From: Pseudoxanthomonas suwonensis
GTDB taxonomy: Bacteria > Pseudomonadota > Gammaproteobacteria > Xanthomonadales > Xanthomonadaceae
DNA length: 64,000 nucleotides
Direction of reading: 5' to 3'
NCBI GenBank assembly: GCA_030535605.1
Contig: JAUNRQ010000001.1
Location: 64,290-128,289 of the forward strand
Position 1 is the stretch's first letter. Every line of letters begins with the position of its first letter. The position numbers and the translations under genes were made by a program. Of this stretch, positions 25,133 through 35,216 are shown piece after piece. The notes beneath the pieces were generated by a model. The model searched no databases. It had not been told where the DNA came from and worked only from the letters and a program-made list of their open reading frames with translations.

Positions 25133-26058
25133 GGCTTCACCGCCAGCAGTGAAATCACTTCGAAATGCGGCGGGCGCTTTTCCCGGGTGATGGTTTCGGC
25201 AGTCTGTATCTCCAGCCCGGCTCGGGTGGCGAAGCGACGCAGTTCCTTCTCCGTAAAGCCGAGGTTGACGTGGCCGTAGGCCCGCACCGCATTGCGGTGC
25301 TCGTGACGGGCCAGGCTCGACAGCAGCAGGCGTCCACCCGGCCGCAGCACCCGCGCCGCCTCGGCCACCGCCTGCGCCGGCTTGTCGGCATAGGTCAGGG
25401 CGTGCATCAGCACCACCAGGTCGAAGGCCGCATCCTCGAAGGGCAGGGCGTGCATGTCGCCCTCGAGCACTTCGACGTTGGCGTGGCCGCGCAGGCGCTC
25501 GGCGGCCGCGGCCACCACCCGCGGACTGGCGTCCACGCAAACGTAACGGCCGGCATGCGGCGCCAGCAATTCAGCGAGCACGCCGTCGCCCGAAGCGATG
25601 TCGAGCACGTCGCCCGGTTCCAGCAACGGCAGCGCGGTGCGAGCCAGTGCCTCCCAGGTTCGGCCCGGGGAGTAGTGCCGCTCCATGTCGCCGGCCACCG
25701 AATCGGCCCAGTTCTGGTCGGCGGCGCGCATCGCCAGCACCGCCGGCACGCGCTCGGCGTCCTGGCGCAGCAACGGATCGTCGCTGCCGCCACTGATCGA
25801 CGCCCACAGCGCCCGCTGCGCCGGGTCCAGGGCATCCTCGTCGAAACGGTAGTAGGCGGATACGCCGGCTCGCCGGTCGCGGACCAGCCCGGCATCTTTC
25901 AATCGCGCCAGGTGGGTCGAAACCCGCGGCTGTGCCAACTGGGTGATCGCTGCCAGCTCGGCCACGGTCAGCTCCTCGCTTTCCAGCAGGGACAGCAGGC
26001 GCACGCGAGTGGCGTCGGCAAACACCTTGAGTCGATTCGACCAGCCTTCGAGGTCCAT
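25129..26058 (-). CDS. ArsR-type regulator fused to a SAM/SAH-binding methyltransferase domain (SahR-like)
   Basis: The protein has 309 residues. Residues 1-90 are an ArsR winged helix ([47 protein letters not shown]) without the metal-binding CxC motif. Residues about 140-300 are a class I methyltransferase fold ([39 protein letters not shown]). Such fusions next to methionine-cycle genes have been described as SahR, a regulator sensing S-adenosylhomocysteine. It overlaps the homocysteine subunit gene by 4 nt and is first in the operon, so autoregulation is likely. True methyltransferase activity is an alternative. Confidence 0.83.
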   Translation of the reverse strand: MDLEGWSNRLKVFADATRVRLLSLLESEELTVAELAAITQLAQPRVSTHLARLKDAGLVRDRRAGVSAYYRFDEDALDPAQRALWASISGGSDDPLLRQDAERVPAVLAMRAADQNWADSVAGDMERHYSPGRTWEALARTALPLLEPGDVLDIASGDGVLAELLAPHAGRYVCVDASPRVVAAAAERLRGHANVEVLEGDMHALPFEDAAFDLVVLMHALTYADKPAQAVAEAARVLRPGGRLLLSSLARHEHRNAVRAYGHVNLGFTEKELRRFATRAGLEIQTAETITREKRPPHFEVISLLAVKP

Positions 26059-26098
26059 CGCGGCCTCCTTTTATCTTTGTATCCGGATTCAGCGATGG

Positions 26099-26127
26099 AT
26101 TGTCCGGTGTGCTCGCCGGCCGGTCAA
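26099..26127 (-). promoter_or_regulatory. Predicted promoter of the SahR-like regulator and metH operon
   Basis: On the minus strand TTGACC (26122-26127), 17 nt, then GACAAT (26099-26104), about 40 nt before the start codon. Downstream, at 26070-26081, is the only A/T-rich stretch (two GATA words around CAAA), a possible operator. Confidence 0.5.
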
Positions 26128-26181
26128 GCCGATGCGGTTCGGCGAGGCGGGGCAAGCGTGGGGTTCCCGGCGGCGGCGGGC

Positions 26182-26187
26182 TACAAT
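26182..26187 (+). promoter_or_regulatory. Candidate -10 box of the acyl-CoA dehydrogenase gene
   Basis: TACAAT lies about 31 nt before the GTG start, leaving room for the AGAGGAAG ribosome-binding site. The -35 region is poor. Confidence 0.4.
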
Positions 26188-26218
26188 CGCCGTTTGTGTC
26201 CCGATGAGAGGAAGTGCC

Positions 26219-27367
26219 GTGGATTTCAGTTTCACCGAAGAGCAGTTGATGATCCAGGACGTGGCCCGCCGCATCGCCCAGGAAAAGATCGGGCCGAGCG
26301 CCGAGCACCACGATGCGACCGGTGAATTCCCGCTGGAGAACATCCGACTGCTGGGTGAAAACGGCCTGATGGGCATCGAGGTGCCGGAAGAATACGGCGG
26401 CGCGGGCATGGATCCGATCGCCTACGTGCTGGCGATGGTCGAGATCGCCGCCGCCGATGCCGCGCACAGCACCATCATGTCGGTCAACAACTCGCTGTTC
26501 TGCAACGGCATCTTGACCCACGGTACCGAAGAGCAGAAGCAGACCTACGTGCGCGCGATTGCCGAAGGCCGGGAAATCGGTGCCTTCGCCCTGACCGAGC
26601 CGCAGTCCGGCTCCGATGCCACCGCCATGCGTTGCCGCGCGGTCAAGCAGGACGACGGCAGCTTCAAGATCAACGGCAAGAAGAGCTGGATCACCTCCGG
26701 CCCGGTGGCCAAGTACATCGTGCTGTTCGCGATGACCGACCCGGACAAGGGCGCGCGCGGCATCACCGCCTTCATCATCGACACCACCCGCGCCGGCTTC
26801 GGCCGCGGCAAGACCGAGCCGAAGCTGGGCATCCGCGCCTCGGCCACCTGCGAGATCGAGTTCGACGACTACGTGGCCCGCGCCGAAGACGTGCTGGGCG
26901 AGGAAGGGCAGGGCTTCAAGATCGCCATGAGCGTGCTGGACGCCGGCCGCATCGGCATCGCCAGCCAGGCCATCGGCATCGCCCGCGCCGCCTACGAGGC
27001 CACCCTGGAGTACGTCAAGGAGCGCAAGGCCTTCGGCCAGCCGATCGGCGCCTTCCAGATGACCCAGGCCAAGATCGCCGACATGAAGTGCAAGCTCGAT
27101 GCCTCGCTGTTGCTGACCCTGCGTGCGGCCTGGAAGAAGGGCCAGGGCGGCCGTTTCAGCAACGAGGCGGCGATTGCCAAGCTGACCGCCTCCGAGGCGG
27201 CGATGTGGATCGCCCATCAGGCCGTGCAGATCCATGCCGGCATGGGTTACAGCAAGGAAATGCCGATCGAGCGGTATTTCCGCGACGCCAAGATCACCGA
27301 AATCTACGAAGGCACCAGCGAGATCCAGCGGCTGGTGATTGCCCGCAACGAAACCGGCCTGCGTTAA
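26219..27367 (+). CDS. Acyl-CoA dehydrogenase
   Basis: This 382-residue flavoenzyme has the helical N-terminal domain, the FAD/substrate segment (GAFALTEPQSGSDATAM) and KSWITSGPVAKYIV. Its C-terminal domain has ERYFRDAKITEIYEGTSEIQRLVIAR, which carries the catalytic Glu and the FAD-contact motif of short/medium-chain enzymes (acd, mmgC, isobutyryl-CoA dehydrogenase types). It oxidises an acyl-CoA to the 2-enoyl-CoA and passes electrons to ETF. The GTG start follows AGAGGAAG; an ATG five codons upstream is possible but overlaps that site. Chain length cannot be fixed from sequence, and no other beta-oxidation gene adjoins. Confidence 0.9.
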   Translation: MDFSFTEEQLMIQDVARRIAQEKIGPSAEHHDATGEFPLENIRLLGENGLMGIEVPEEYGGAGMDPIAYVLAMVEIAAADAAHSTIMSVNNSLFCNGILTHGTEEQKQTYVRAIAEGREIGAFALTEPQSGSDATAMRCRAVKQDDGSFKINGKKSWITSGPVAKYIVLFAMTDPDKGARGITAFIIDTTRAGFGRGKTEPKLGIRASATCEIEFDDYVARAEDVLGEEGQGFKIAMSVLDAGRIGIASQAIGIARAAYEATLEYVKERKAFGQPIGAFQMTQAKIADMKCKLDASLLLTLRAAWKKGQGGRFSNEAAIAKLTASEAAMWIAHQAVQIHAGMGYSKEMPIERYFRDAKITEIYEGTSEIQRLVIARNETGLR

Positions 27368-27393
27368 CGGCCGATCCCTGACCAGAGAGCGAG

Positions 27394-30300
27394 ATGACCA
27401 CGAAGCAGCAACGCGGCAGCGCGTCCGTTCCGTCCAAACTGATGTCGCCGATCTACAAGGCGGTGGAGGCCCGTGCCGGCAAGTCCGGGGCAGGACAGGC
27501 CGTCGAATTTGCCCGTGCCTTCTACCAGCGCATGAGTGACGAGGAGTTGCCGTTGCACAGCGCCGACGCATGGGCGGCGCTGGCGGCCGACCTGCTCGCG
27601 TTCGCGCGCAAGCGCAAGCCCGGCACCGCGAGCGTCCGCTTGTACAACGCCAGCCGCAAGGAGCACGGCTGGGAGTCGCCGCACACCGTGCTGCAGGTGG
27701 TCAATGACGACATGCCGTTCCTGGTCGATTCGGTGACCATGGCACTGGCCGAGATGGGTGTGGGCGTGCATGTGCTCGGCCATCCCGTGGTGCGGATCGG
27801 CCGCGACAAGTCCGGCAAGCTGATCGCCATCGGCGAGGGCGAGTTCGAGTCGGTGATGCACCTGGAGGTCGACCGCCAGACCAGCGACGGCATGGCCGCG
27901 ATCCAGGCGCGGGTGAGCCGTGTGCTGGAGGACGTGCGTGCGACCGTGCGCGACTGGCCGCAGATGCGCGAGAAGATGCGCGAGATCGCCGGCAGCCTCG
28001 ACGAGCGTGGCCTGCGCGTGTCCGCCGCGGTGCGCGACGAGGCCGCCGAGTTCCTGCGCTGGGCTGCCGACGAGCATTTCACCTTCCTCGGCTACCGCAG
28101 CTACACCGTGCAGGGCAAGGGCGACGCGCGCAAGCTGGTCGCCGATGCCGACAGCAGCCTTGGCCTGTTGCGCGACCAGCAGCCCGGCAAGCCGCGCCTG
28201 CTGAAGTCGATCGCCGCCCACCACATGCCCCAGTCCGGCGCGGTCGATGCGCTGATTCTCACCAAGACCAACGCCCGCGCCACGGTGCATCGTCCCGGCT
28301 TCATGGACTACATCGGCATCCTGCGCTACGACAAGGATGGCAATGCCATCGGCGAGGACCGCTTCATCGGCCTGTACACCTCCGGTGCCTACAAGCGCCG
28401 TCCGTGGGACATCCCGCTGGTGCGCAAGCGCTTCGACCACGTGATGGAGCGGGCCGGGTTCGAGGACAGCGGCCACAGTGCCAAGGCGCTCAAGCACATC
28501 CTCGAAACGCTGCCGCGCGACGAGCTGTTCCAGTCGTCGGAGGCAGAGCTTCACGGCCTGGCCACCGGCATCCTCGGTCTGCAGGAGCGGGTGCGCAGTC
28601 GCCTGTTCCTGCGTCGCGACCGTTATGGCCGCTTCTTCTCGGCGCTGGTCTACATTCCCCGCGAGCGTTACAACACCGACGTGCGCCTGCGCGTCGAAGA
28701 CCTGCTGCGTCGCAACCTAGGCGCCGAGCAGATCGACGTGACCGTGCAGATGGGTGAGTCGCCGCTGGCGCAACTGCACGTCATCGCCCGGCCCAAGCCC
28801 GACGTCGAGCTGCCGAGCGTCGATCTGCCGAAGCTCGAGGCGGCGCTGACCGCGCTGGTGCGCGACTGGCAGGACGCTTTGCGCGAACACCTCATCGCCG
28901 ACCATGGCGAGGAGCAGGGGCTGGCGCTGTCGCAGCGTTACGGTGACCTGCTGCCGGGCGGCTACATCGAACAGGCCACGCCGATGGTCGCCGCACGTGA
29001 CGTGGCGATGCTGGATGAACTGGCGCAAGACGGGAAGCTGCGGGTCAGCCTGCGCACCGATGCCTCGGCCTCGGTCTGCGACGAGTGCTTCGAGGTCAAG
29101 ATCTTCACCGAAGACGAGAGCCTGCCGCTTTCCGACGTGCTGCCGGTGCTGGAAAACTTGGGCCTGCGCGTGGTCGCCGAATACCCGCATCGGGTCGCGG
29201 TCGACGAGAAGGTCCTGTACATCCAGGACATCGAAGTGCTGGCCGCCGATCGCAAGGCCGATCCGGCGACCCACGGCGACGCCTTCATCGAGGCGTTCCA
29301 GCGCACCTGGTCCGGCCAGGGCGAGAATGACGGCTTCAACCGCCTGGTCCTGGGTGCCGGCCTGGACTGGCGCCAGGTGTCGGTGCTGCGCTGCTACGGC
29401 AAGTACCTCCAGCAGGTGGGCGTGCCGTTCTCGCAGAGCTACGTCGAGCAGACCTTTGCCCGCTATCCGTTGCTGGCGCGACTGGTGGTTGCGTTGTTCG
29501 AGGCCCGCTTCGATCCGGCGCTGGACGGTCGCAGCGCCCGCAAGGTACGAACCACGATGGCCGCGAACATCGCCCAGTCCCTGCAGCGCATGGCCGACGA
29601 CCCCCAGAAGGGCGCACTGCAGCGACTGGAGGGGGCCGGAAGCGATGATCGCCACGGCCTTTACGACGCCGTGCGCGCGACCCTGATGGAACTGCTCGAA
29701 GGCGTTTCCAGCCTCGACGAGGACCGCATCTTCCGTGGTTTCGTCGACACCATCGAAGCTACCCTGCGCACCAGCCACTACATTCCGTACGCGGAAGGCC
29801 AGCGCAAGGACGGCGGCCCTGCCGACTACATCAGCTTCAAGATCGACGCCGCCAAGGTGCCGGACAGCCCCAAGCCGCATCCGTATCGCGAAATCTGGGT
29901 GTGCGGCCCGCGCGTGGAAGGCACCCATCTGCGCTTTGGCCCCGTCGCCCGCGGCGGCCTGCGCTGGTCCGACCGCCGCGAGGACTTCCGCACGGAAGTG
30001 CTGGGTCTGGTCAAGGCGCAGATGGTCAAGAACACCATCATCATCCCGGTCGGCTCCAAGGGCGGCTTCTACGCCAAGCAACTGCCGGACCCCGCGGTTG
30101 ACCGTGATGCCTGGTTCGCCGAAGGCGTGGCCTGCTACAAGCGCTTCATCAACGGCATGCTGGACATCACCGACAACCTGGTCGATGGCAAGGTCGTGCC
30201 GCCGGAAGGCGTTGTCCGCCACGACGGCGATGACCCGTACCTGGTGGTCGCCGCCGACAAGGGCACCGCGACGTTCTCCGACATTGCCAACGGCATCGCC

Positions 30301-32349
30301 CAGGCGCACGGGTTCTGGATGGACGATGCCTTCGCCTCCGGCGGCTCCGTCGGTTACGACCACAAGGGCATGGGCATCACCGCCCGCGGTGCGTGGGAAT
30401 CGGTCAAGAACCACTTCCGCGCGCTCGGTCACGACACCCAGAAGCAGGACTTCACCGTCGCCGGCATCGGCGACATGTCCGGCGACGTGTTCGGCAACGG
30501 CATGCAGCTGTCCAGGCACATCCGACTGGTGGCCGCGTTCGACCATCGCCACGTGTTCCTCGACCCGAATCCGGATGCCGCCACGTCGTTCAAGGAACGC
30601 CAGCGTCTGTTCAAGCTGGCGCGCTCCAGCTGGGCCGATTACGATGCCACGTTGATCAGCAAGGGCGGTGGCGTGCATTCGCGCAGCGCCAAGTCGATCA
30701 AGCTGACCCCGGAAGTGAAGGAAGTCCTCGGCCTGGATCCGGCGCTGGACGCGCTCAGCCCCAGCGAGCTGGTCTCCGCGGTGCTCAAGGCGCCGGTCGA
30801 CCTGTTGTGGAACGGTGGCATCGGCACGTACGTGAAGTCGTCGCGGCAGAGCCATGCCGACGTCGGTGACCGCGGCAACAACGCCGTGCGCATCGACGGC
30901 CGTGACCTGCGCTGCAAGGTCGTCGGCGAGGGCGGCAATCTTGGCTTCACCCAGTTGGGTCGCATCGAGGCGGCCCAGCACGGGGTGTTGATCAACACCG
31001 ACTTCATCGACAACTCGGCTGGCGTCGGCACGTCCGACCACGAGGTCAACATCAAGATCCTGCTGGGCAGCGAAGTGCGCAAGGGCAAGCTCAAGCTCCC
31101 CGAACGCAACAAGCTGCTGGCGTCGATGACCAATGAGGTGGCCGGGCTGGTGCTGCGCGACAACTACCGCCAGAACCAGACCTTGAGCCTGATGCAGCGG
31201 ATGATGGCCGAGCGCCTGGGGTCCAAGGTGCACTTCCTGCAGACCCTGGAAGCGCAGGGCCTGCTTGATCGCCAGATCGAGGACCTGCCGTCGGACGCCG
31301 AACTGGCCGAACGCCGCGCCCGCGGCCAGGGTTTTGCCCGTCCGGAACTGGCGGTGTTGCTCGCCTATTCCAAGCTGGTGACCTATCCGCAATTGATGGC
31401 GTCGGACGTTCCGGAAGATCCCTACCTGTCCGGCGAGTTGCAGCGCTACTTCCCCGAGCCGCTGCAGGCGAAGTACGGCAAGGCCATGGAGCAGCACCAG
31501 CTCAAGCGCGAGATCATCGCCACGGCGGTCACCAACTCCACGATCAACCGCATGGGTGCCACGTTCCTGATGCGGATGGAAGAAGACAGCGGGCGCAGCG
31601 TCGGCGAGATCGCCAAGGCCTACACCATCACCCGCGAAACCCTGGAGGCGCGCAACCTGTGGGATCAGATCGACGCCCTTGACGGCAAGGTTGCCCAGAG
31701 CGCGCAGATCGACGCGCTGATGACCATATGGGAACTGCAGCGCAGCTTCACCCGCTGGTTGCTGGCCCGTCCGGGCGCGATCCCGGGCATTGCCGACGCG
31801 GTCAAGCGCTACCACGACGGCTTCAGCGACATCCGCTCCGGTGAACGGATCCTGCCGGATTCGCAGCGTCCCGCCTACGAGGCCGCGCTGGCCGACTGGA
31901 AGGCAAAGGGCTTGCCGAAGGCCCTGAGCGAGCAACTGGCGGCACTGCCCTACCTAGAAGCCTGTCCGGACATCATCGAGCTGGCCAGCGAGCGCAAACT
32001 GCGGCCGGTCGAGGTCGCCAAGGTCTACTTCCGCCTCGGCGACGCGCTGCATGCGCCGTGGCTGCGCGAGCAGATCGAAGCGCTCAAGGTCGACGGCCGC
32101 TGGCACGCGGTGGCACGCGGCGTGCTGCGCGAAGAGTTGTCCGAACAGCTTCGCAAGCTCACCAGCCAGGTGCTGGCGATGCCGGGCAAGGACCCGCAGG
32201 ACAAGGTCGACGCCTGGATGGTCCGTGATGATGCCACCCTGCGCTTCACCCTCGGCATGCTGACCGAACTTGTCGCGCAGAAGACCTTGGACTACCCGAC
32301 GGTCTCCGTCGCCGTCCAGCGCCTGGCGCAACTGGCCAACCGCGGCTGA
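27394..32349 (+). CDS. gdhB: NAD-specific glutamate dehydrogenase, large (180 kDa) class
   Basis: The 1651-residue enzyme is of the L-GDH180 type. A long N-terminal region with ACT-like folds (about 1-700) precedes the catalytic domain (about 730-1230), which has GPVARGGLRWSDRREDFRTE, the catalytic Lys K889 in SKGGFYAKQ, and the dinucleotide-binding part (VGEGGNLGFTQLGRIEA). A roughly 400-residue C-terminal helical region follows. It deaminates glutamate to 2-oxoglutarate and ammonia with NAD+, feeding SucA and the TCA cycle. It starts 26 nt after the acyl-CoA dehydrogenase stop. It is slightly longer than most characterised members. Confidence 0.96.
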   Translation: MTTKQQRGSASVPSKLMSPIYKAVEARAGKSGAGQAVEFARAFYQRMSDEELPLHSADAWAALAADLLAFARKRKPGTASVRLYNASRKEHGWESPHTVLQVVNDDMPFLVDSVTMALAEMGVGVHVLGHPVVRIGRDKSGKLIAIGEGEFESVMHLEVDRQTSDGMAAIQARVSRVLEDVRATVRDWPQMREKMREIAGSLDERGLRVSAAVRDEAAEFLRWAADEHFTFLGYRSYTVQGKGDARKLVADADSSLGLLRDQQPGKPRLLKSIAAHHMPQSGAVDALILTKTNARATVHRPGFMDYIGILRYDKDGNAIGEDRFIGLYTSGAYKRRPWDIPLVRKRFDHVMERAGFEDSGHSAKALKHILETLPRDELFQSSEAELHGLATGILGLQERVRSRLFLRRDRYGRFFSALVYIPRERYNTDVRLRVEDLLRRNLGAEQIDVTVQMGESPLAQLHVIARPKPDVELPSVDLPKLEAALTALVRDWQDALREHLIADHGEEQGLALSQRYGDLLPGGYIEQATPMVAARDVAMLDELAQDGKLRVSLRTDASASVCDECFEVKIFTEDESLPLSDVLPVLENLGLRVVAEYPHRVAVDEKVLYIQDIEVLAADRKADPATHGDAFIEAFQRTWSGQGENDGFNRLVLGAGLDWRQVSVLRCYGKYLQQVGVPFSQSYVEQTFARYPLLARLVVALFEARFDPALDGRSARKVRTTMAANIAQSLQRMADDPQKGALQRLEGAGSDDRHGLYDAVRATLMELLEGVSSLDEDRIFRGFVDTIEATLRTSHYIPYAEGQRKDGGPADYISFKIDAAKVPDSPKPHPYREIWVCGPRVEGTHLRFGPVARGGLRWSDRREDFRTEVLGLVKAQMVKNTIIIPVGSKGGFYAKQLPDPAVDRDAWFAEGVACYKRFINGMLDITDNLVDGKVVPPEGVVRHDGDDPYLVVAADKGTATFSDIANGIAQAHGFWMDDAFASGGSVGYDHKGMGITARGAWESVKNHFRALGHDTQKQDFTVAGIGDMSGDVFGNGMQLSRHIRLVAAFDHRHVFLDPNPDAATSFKERQRLFKLARSSWADYDATLISKGGGVHSRSAKSIKLTPEVKEVLGLDPALDALSPSELVSAVLKAPVDLLWNGGIGTYVKSSRQSHADVGDRGNNAVRIDGRDLRCKVVGEGGNLGFTQLGRIEAAQHGVLINTDFIDNSAGVGTSDHEVNIKILLGSEVRKGKLKLPERNKLLASMTNEVAGLVLRDNYRQNQTLSLMQRMMAERLGSKVHFLQTLEAQGLLDRQIEDLPSDAELAERRARGQGFARPELAVLLAYSKLVTYPQLMASDVPEDPYLSGELQRYFPEPLQAKYGKAMEQHQLKREIIATAVTNSTINRMGATFLMRMEEDSGRSVGEIAKAYTITRETLEARNLWDQIDALDGKVAQSAQIDALMTIWELQRSFTRWLLARPGAIPGIADAVKRYHDGFSDIRSGERILPDSQRPAYEAALADWKAKGLPKALSEQLAALPYLEACPDIIELASERKLRPVEVAKVYFRLGDALHAPWLREQIEALKVDGRWHAVARGVLREELSEQLRKLTSQVLAMPGKDPQDKVDAWMVRDDATLRFTLGMLTELVAQKTLDYPTVSVAVQRLAQLANRG

Positions 32350-32364
32350 CCCGACGCGGGCGCC

Positions 32365-32383
32365 GGCACGGTCCTCCCGTGCC
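32365..32383. terminator. Hairpin after gdhB
   Basis: GGCACGG, a 5-nt loop, then CCGTGCC lie 15 nt past the stop codon; flanking GCGC bases extend the stem imperfectly. No T tract. The rest of the 210-nt gap up to nadK shows nothing recognisable except the nadK -10-like box. Confidence 0.45.
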
Positions 32384-32547
32384 AGCGCTCGTCCGCCTGG
32401 GCGTGGTGGCGCGCGCGTTCCGTGACACTTTGCGGCCCGAACGCCCACGGATCGTGCGCGGCGCGCGGCGCGATGCGCTCGACCATCGCCACGCCACGGG
32501 ACGGCACGTGTACCGCGACCGTCATCCACAGCCGGCGCGCTTCCGGC

Positions 32548-32553
32548 TATCCT
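32548..32553 (+). promoter_or_regulatory. Candidate -10 box placing nadK on a leaderless transcript
   Basis: TATCCT ends exactly 6 nt before the nadK ATG; TCCACA is found 17 nt further upstream (4 of 6 matches to the -35 consensus). No Shine-Dalgarno sequence is present. Confidence 0.45.
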
Positions 32554-32559
32554 CGTGGC

Positions 32560-33330
32560 ATGACGCCACCGCCACGTGCCGCCTTCCTCGCCAGCAACGC
32601 CGACGACGCCCAAGCCGCGCTGGAGGCGCTGTCGGCGGCCCATGGCCAACATGCGCCGGAAGACGCGGACGTGCTTGTCGCACTGGGCGGAGACGGTTTC
32701 ATGCTGCAGACGCTGCACCGCCACGGCGCACTTGGCAAACCGGTCTACGGCATGAAACTGGGCACCGTCGGCTTCCTGATGAACCAGTACCGCGCCGAAG
32801 GCCTGTGCCAGCGCCTGCGCACGGCCGAACCGGCGGTGCTGCGGCCGCTGGAGATGCTGGCGCAGACCGAGTCCGGCGCCAGCGTGCGTTCGCTGGCCTA
32901 CAACGAAGTCTCGCTGCTGCGGCAGACGCGCCAGGCGGCCCACATCGCCATCACCCTCAACGGTCAGCAGCGCCTGGATGAACTCATCGCCGATGGCGTG
33001 ATGGTGGCCACGCCCGCCGGCAGCACTGCCTACAACTTCTCCGCCAGTGGCCCGATCCTGCCGTTGGGTGCCAACGTCGTGGCCCTGACCCCCATCGCCC
33101 CGTTCCGGCCCCGGCGATGGCGCGGTGCCGTGCTCAAGGCCGACACCGAGGTGGTATTCACCGTGTTGGATACCTACAAGCGCCCGGTCAGCGCCACTGC
33201 CGACTCCCACGAAGTCAGGGACGTCGTCGAAGTCCGCATCCGTGAAAGCCGCGAACGCACCGTCACCCTGTTGTTCGACCCCGAGCACAACCTCGAGGAA
33301 CGCATCCTCAGCGAGCAGTTTCAGGCATAA
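32560..33330 (+). CDS. nadK: NAD kinase
   Basis: This 256-residue kinase phosphorylates NAD to NADP. The diagnostic GGDGFML is at residues 43-49, followed by [13 protein letters not shown], the conserved NE segment (AYNEVSLLR), [24 protein letters not shown] and a C-terminal beta-sandwich. It is a little shorter than E. coli NadK, and its N-terminus is compact. Extending the frame upstream gives an unrelated Arg-rich stretch. The next gene starts 69 nt later and may be co-transcribed, although it too has a -10-like box at its own start. Confidence 0.95.
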   Translation: MTPPPRAAFLASNADDAQAALEALSAAHGQHAPEDADVLVALGGDGFMLQTLHRHGALGKPVYGMKLGTVGFLMNQYRAEGLCQRLRTAEPAVLRPLEMLAQTESGASVRSLAYNEVSLLRQTRQAAHIAITLNGQQRLDELIADGVMVATPAGSTAYNFSASGPILPLGANVVALTPIAPFRPRRWRGAVLKADTEVVFTVLDTYKRPVSATADSHEVRDVVEVRIRESRERTVTLLFDPEHNLEERILSEQFQA

Positions 33331-33387
33331 GTGCCGACGACCGGCGGCTCCCGACGCGTGTTCGCAACTTCTGCGACGGCCATCGCC

Positions 33388-33393
33388 GATACT
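33388..33393 (+). promoter_or_regulatory. Candidate -10 box placing the 5'-nucleotidase gene on a leaderless transcript
   Basis: GATACT ends exactly 6 nt before the ATG at 33400; no Shine-Dalgarno sequence. The -35 region is weak. Confidence 0.4.
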
Positions 33394-33399
33394 TCACGC

Positions 33400-34332
33400 A
33401 TGAGTATTGATCTCACGCCCCCACCGCTCGTCGTGGCCATCACCTCGCGGGCGTTGTTCGACATGGAAGACAGCCATGCACTGTTCGAGGCCCAGGGCGT
33501 GGAAGCCTTCAGTGCCTTCCAGCGCGAGCGGGAAGACCAACCGCTGGAGCCGGGCATCGCGTTTCCGCTGGTACGCAAGCTGCTGGCACTGAATGCGCGC
33601 AGCGGGGACGAGGCGCCGCACGTGGAGATCATCCTGTTGTCGCGCAACTCCGCCGATACCGGGCTGCGGATCTTCAATTCCATCCAGCACCACGGCCTCG
33701 ACATCCGCCGCGCGACGTTCACCTCGGGCGAGCCGGTCTGGCCGTACATTCGGCCGTTCGGCACGCAGCTGTTCTTGTCGGCCAATCCCGAGTCGGTGCG
33801 CCAGGCATTGCAGGCGGGGATCGCCGCTGCGACGATTCTTCCCGGCGGCGCAGCGGCGTCGGCACATGAACAGATCCGCATTGCCTTCGATGGTGATGCG
33901 GTGATCTTCGGCGATGAAAGCGAGCGGGTATCGCGCGAGCGGGGCATCGAGGCATTCGGCCTGCACGAGCGCGAGCGCGCGCGCGAGCCGTTGTCCGGTG
34001 GTCCGTTCCGTGGCTTCCTGCAGGCACTGCATGATCTGCAGGCAGCGTTCCCGGCGGGCGACGCGGCACCCATCCGCACCGCACTGGTCACGGCGCGTTC
34101 GGTCCCTGCGCACGAGCGCGTGATCCGTACCCTGCGCGAGTGGGAGGTGCGGCTGGACGAGGCGCTGTTCCTTGGCGGGCGCGAGAAAGGGCCATTCCTC
34201 GAGGCGTTCCGGGCCGACATCTTCTTCGACGATACCCTGCACAACATCGACTCGGCCCGGCGTCACGTCGCCGCCGGGCACGTTCCGCATGGCGTCGCCA
34301 ACGAAACCCTGGAAACCTCTCCGAACGCCTGA
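33400..34332 (+). CDS. 5'-nucleotidase (cytosolic NT5C1-like family)
   Basis: This 310-residue protein has the pattern of the bacterial 5'-nucleotidase family related to cytosolic NT5C1. Typical segments are VVAITSRALFDMEDSHALFE at the start, VEIILLSRNSADTGLRIFNSI, the phosphatase-like FDGDAVIFGDESE (nucleophile and acid/base aspartates of the HAD fold), TALVTARSVPAHERVI and LGGREKGPFLEAFRADIFFDD. It should release phosphate from nucleoside monophosphates. The start MSIDLTPPP is conserved; a GTG right after the nadK stop would add 23 unlikely residues. It converges on the CPBP protease gene. Confidence 0.88.
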   Translation: MSIDLTPPPLVVAITSRALFDMEDSHALFEAQGVEAFSAFQREREDQPLEPGIAFPLVRKLLALNARSGDEAPHVEIILLSRNSADTGLRIFNSIQHHGLDIRRATFTSGEPVWPYIRPFGTQLFLSANPESVRQALQAGIAAATILPGGAAASAHEQIRIAFDGDAVIFGDESERVSRERGIEAFGLHERERAREPLSGGPFRGFLQALHDLQAAFPAGDAAPIRTALVTARSVPAHERVIRTLREWEVRLDEALFLGGREKGPFLEAFRADIFFDDTLHNIDSARRHVAAGHVPHGVANETLETSPNA

Positions 34333-34360
34333 GCGGCGCCGTGCCAGGACGTCCGAGGTG

Positions 34361-35206
34361 TCAGTCGACGGTGCTTGCCTTGGGCAACAGCGCATGCAGT
34401 GCGCGTGCACACAGGAACACCCAGAGCGGTGCGCCGAAAACCAGCACGTACAGCAGCGGCGAAACGGGGTGATCCCCCTTGCCATACACCAGCAACTGGC
34501 CGAAGGCGAACACGCTTTGCAACGCATGCGACACCATCGCGGCGGTGAGCGAGCCGCTAGCCACGTAGACCACGCCGAACGCCAGTCCACTGATCAGATA
34601 GGCCAGGCCGACAGGCGTCCACAGACCATCCGCCACGTGGGGCAAGGCGAACAGCCAACTGCTGGCGAGAAGCGCGAGCATGACCGCGACGCGCGACAGG
34701 CGGGGCCGCCGGCGAGCCCAGTCATGCAGGCAGCGCAGGATGATGCCCCTGTACAACAGTTCTTCGCAGACCGGTGCCAGCACCACGGTGGCCACGATGG
34801 CCGGCAGCACCTGCGGGAAACTCCCCGCAAGGCCGTATTCCCCGAACATCTGGCGCGGATTATGCTGTTGGCCCGCACCGAGCAACACGAACAGGCCATG
34901 ACTGACGAGAAACACGACGGCCAGCAGTGCCAGGTCGCGACGCGTCAGCCGCGGTTTCAGCGCCAGATCCTCGACACTCGGCCAACGGCCGGTGCTCCAG
35001 CGCATGAACAGCAGCGCCAGCGACGCGAACGCGACGAATGTCAGCGGCACCGACCATGCCTGGAAAAGGGGCCCGATCGCAGGTGACAGCGATGCGGCGG
35101 ATGTTCCGGCCAACGAGATCGCCGATGCCAGCAGGAAGGCCGCGATGGCCAGCAGTGCGTGCCACCAGCGCCAGTCTGTCGATGTCTGCTTCAGGCGGTT
35201 GCGCAT
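34361..35206 (-). CDS. CPBP-family intramembrane glutamic endopeptidase
   Basis: This 281-residue membrane protein has about eight hydrophobic helices. It carries the CPBP (Abi) motif APVCEELLYRGIILRCL at about residues 145-160 with the paired catalytic glutamates, a His-containing helix (ALPHVADGLW) and a final conserved His/Asn-type motif region (AAMVSHALQSVFAF). Members are related to Rce1 and act in protein processing or bacteriocin immunity. It is the last gene of a long minus-strand series, 10 nt after the DUF2939 gene. Confidence 0.87.
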   Translation of the reverse strand: MRNRLKQTSTDWRWWHALLAIAAFLLASAISLAGTSAASLSPAIGPLFQAWSVPLTFVAFASLALLFMRWSTGRWPSVEDLALKPRLTRRDLALLAVVFLVSHGLFVLLGAGQQHNPRQMFGEYGLAGSFPQVLPAIVATVVLAPVCEELLYRGIILRCLHDWARRRPRLSRVAVMLALLASSWLFALPHVADGLWTPVGLAYLISGLAFGVVYVASGSLTAAMVSHALQSVFAFGQLLVYGKGDHPVSPLLYVLVFGAPLWVFLCARALHALLPKASTVD

Positions 35207-35216
35207 GCGGCAGCGC

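Noticed and set aside
28717..31935. A 1072-codon open frame antisense to gdhB
   Set aside because: High GC and strong codon bias keep this antisense frame open; its translation is Leu/His/Gln/Arg-rich low complexity with no domain, and gdhB is certain.
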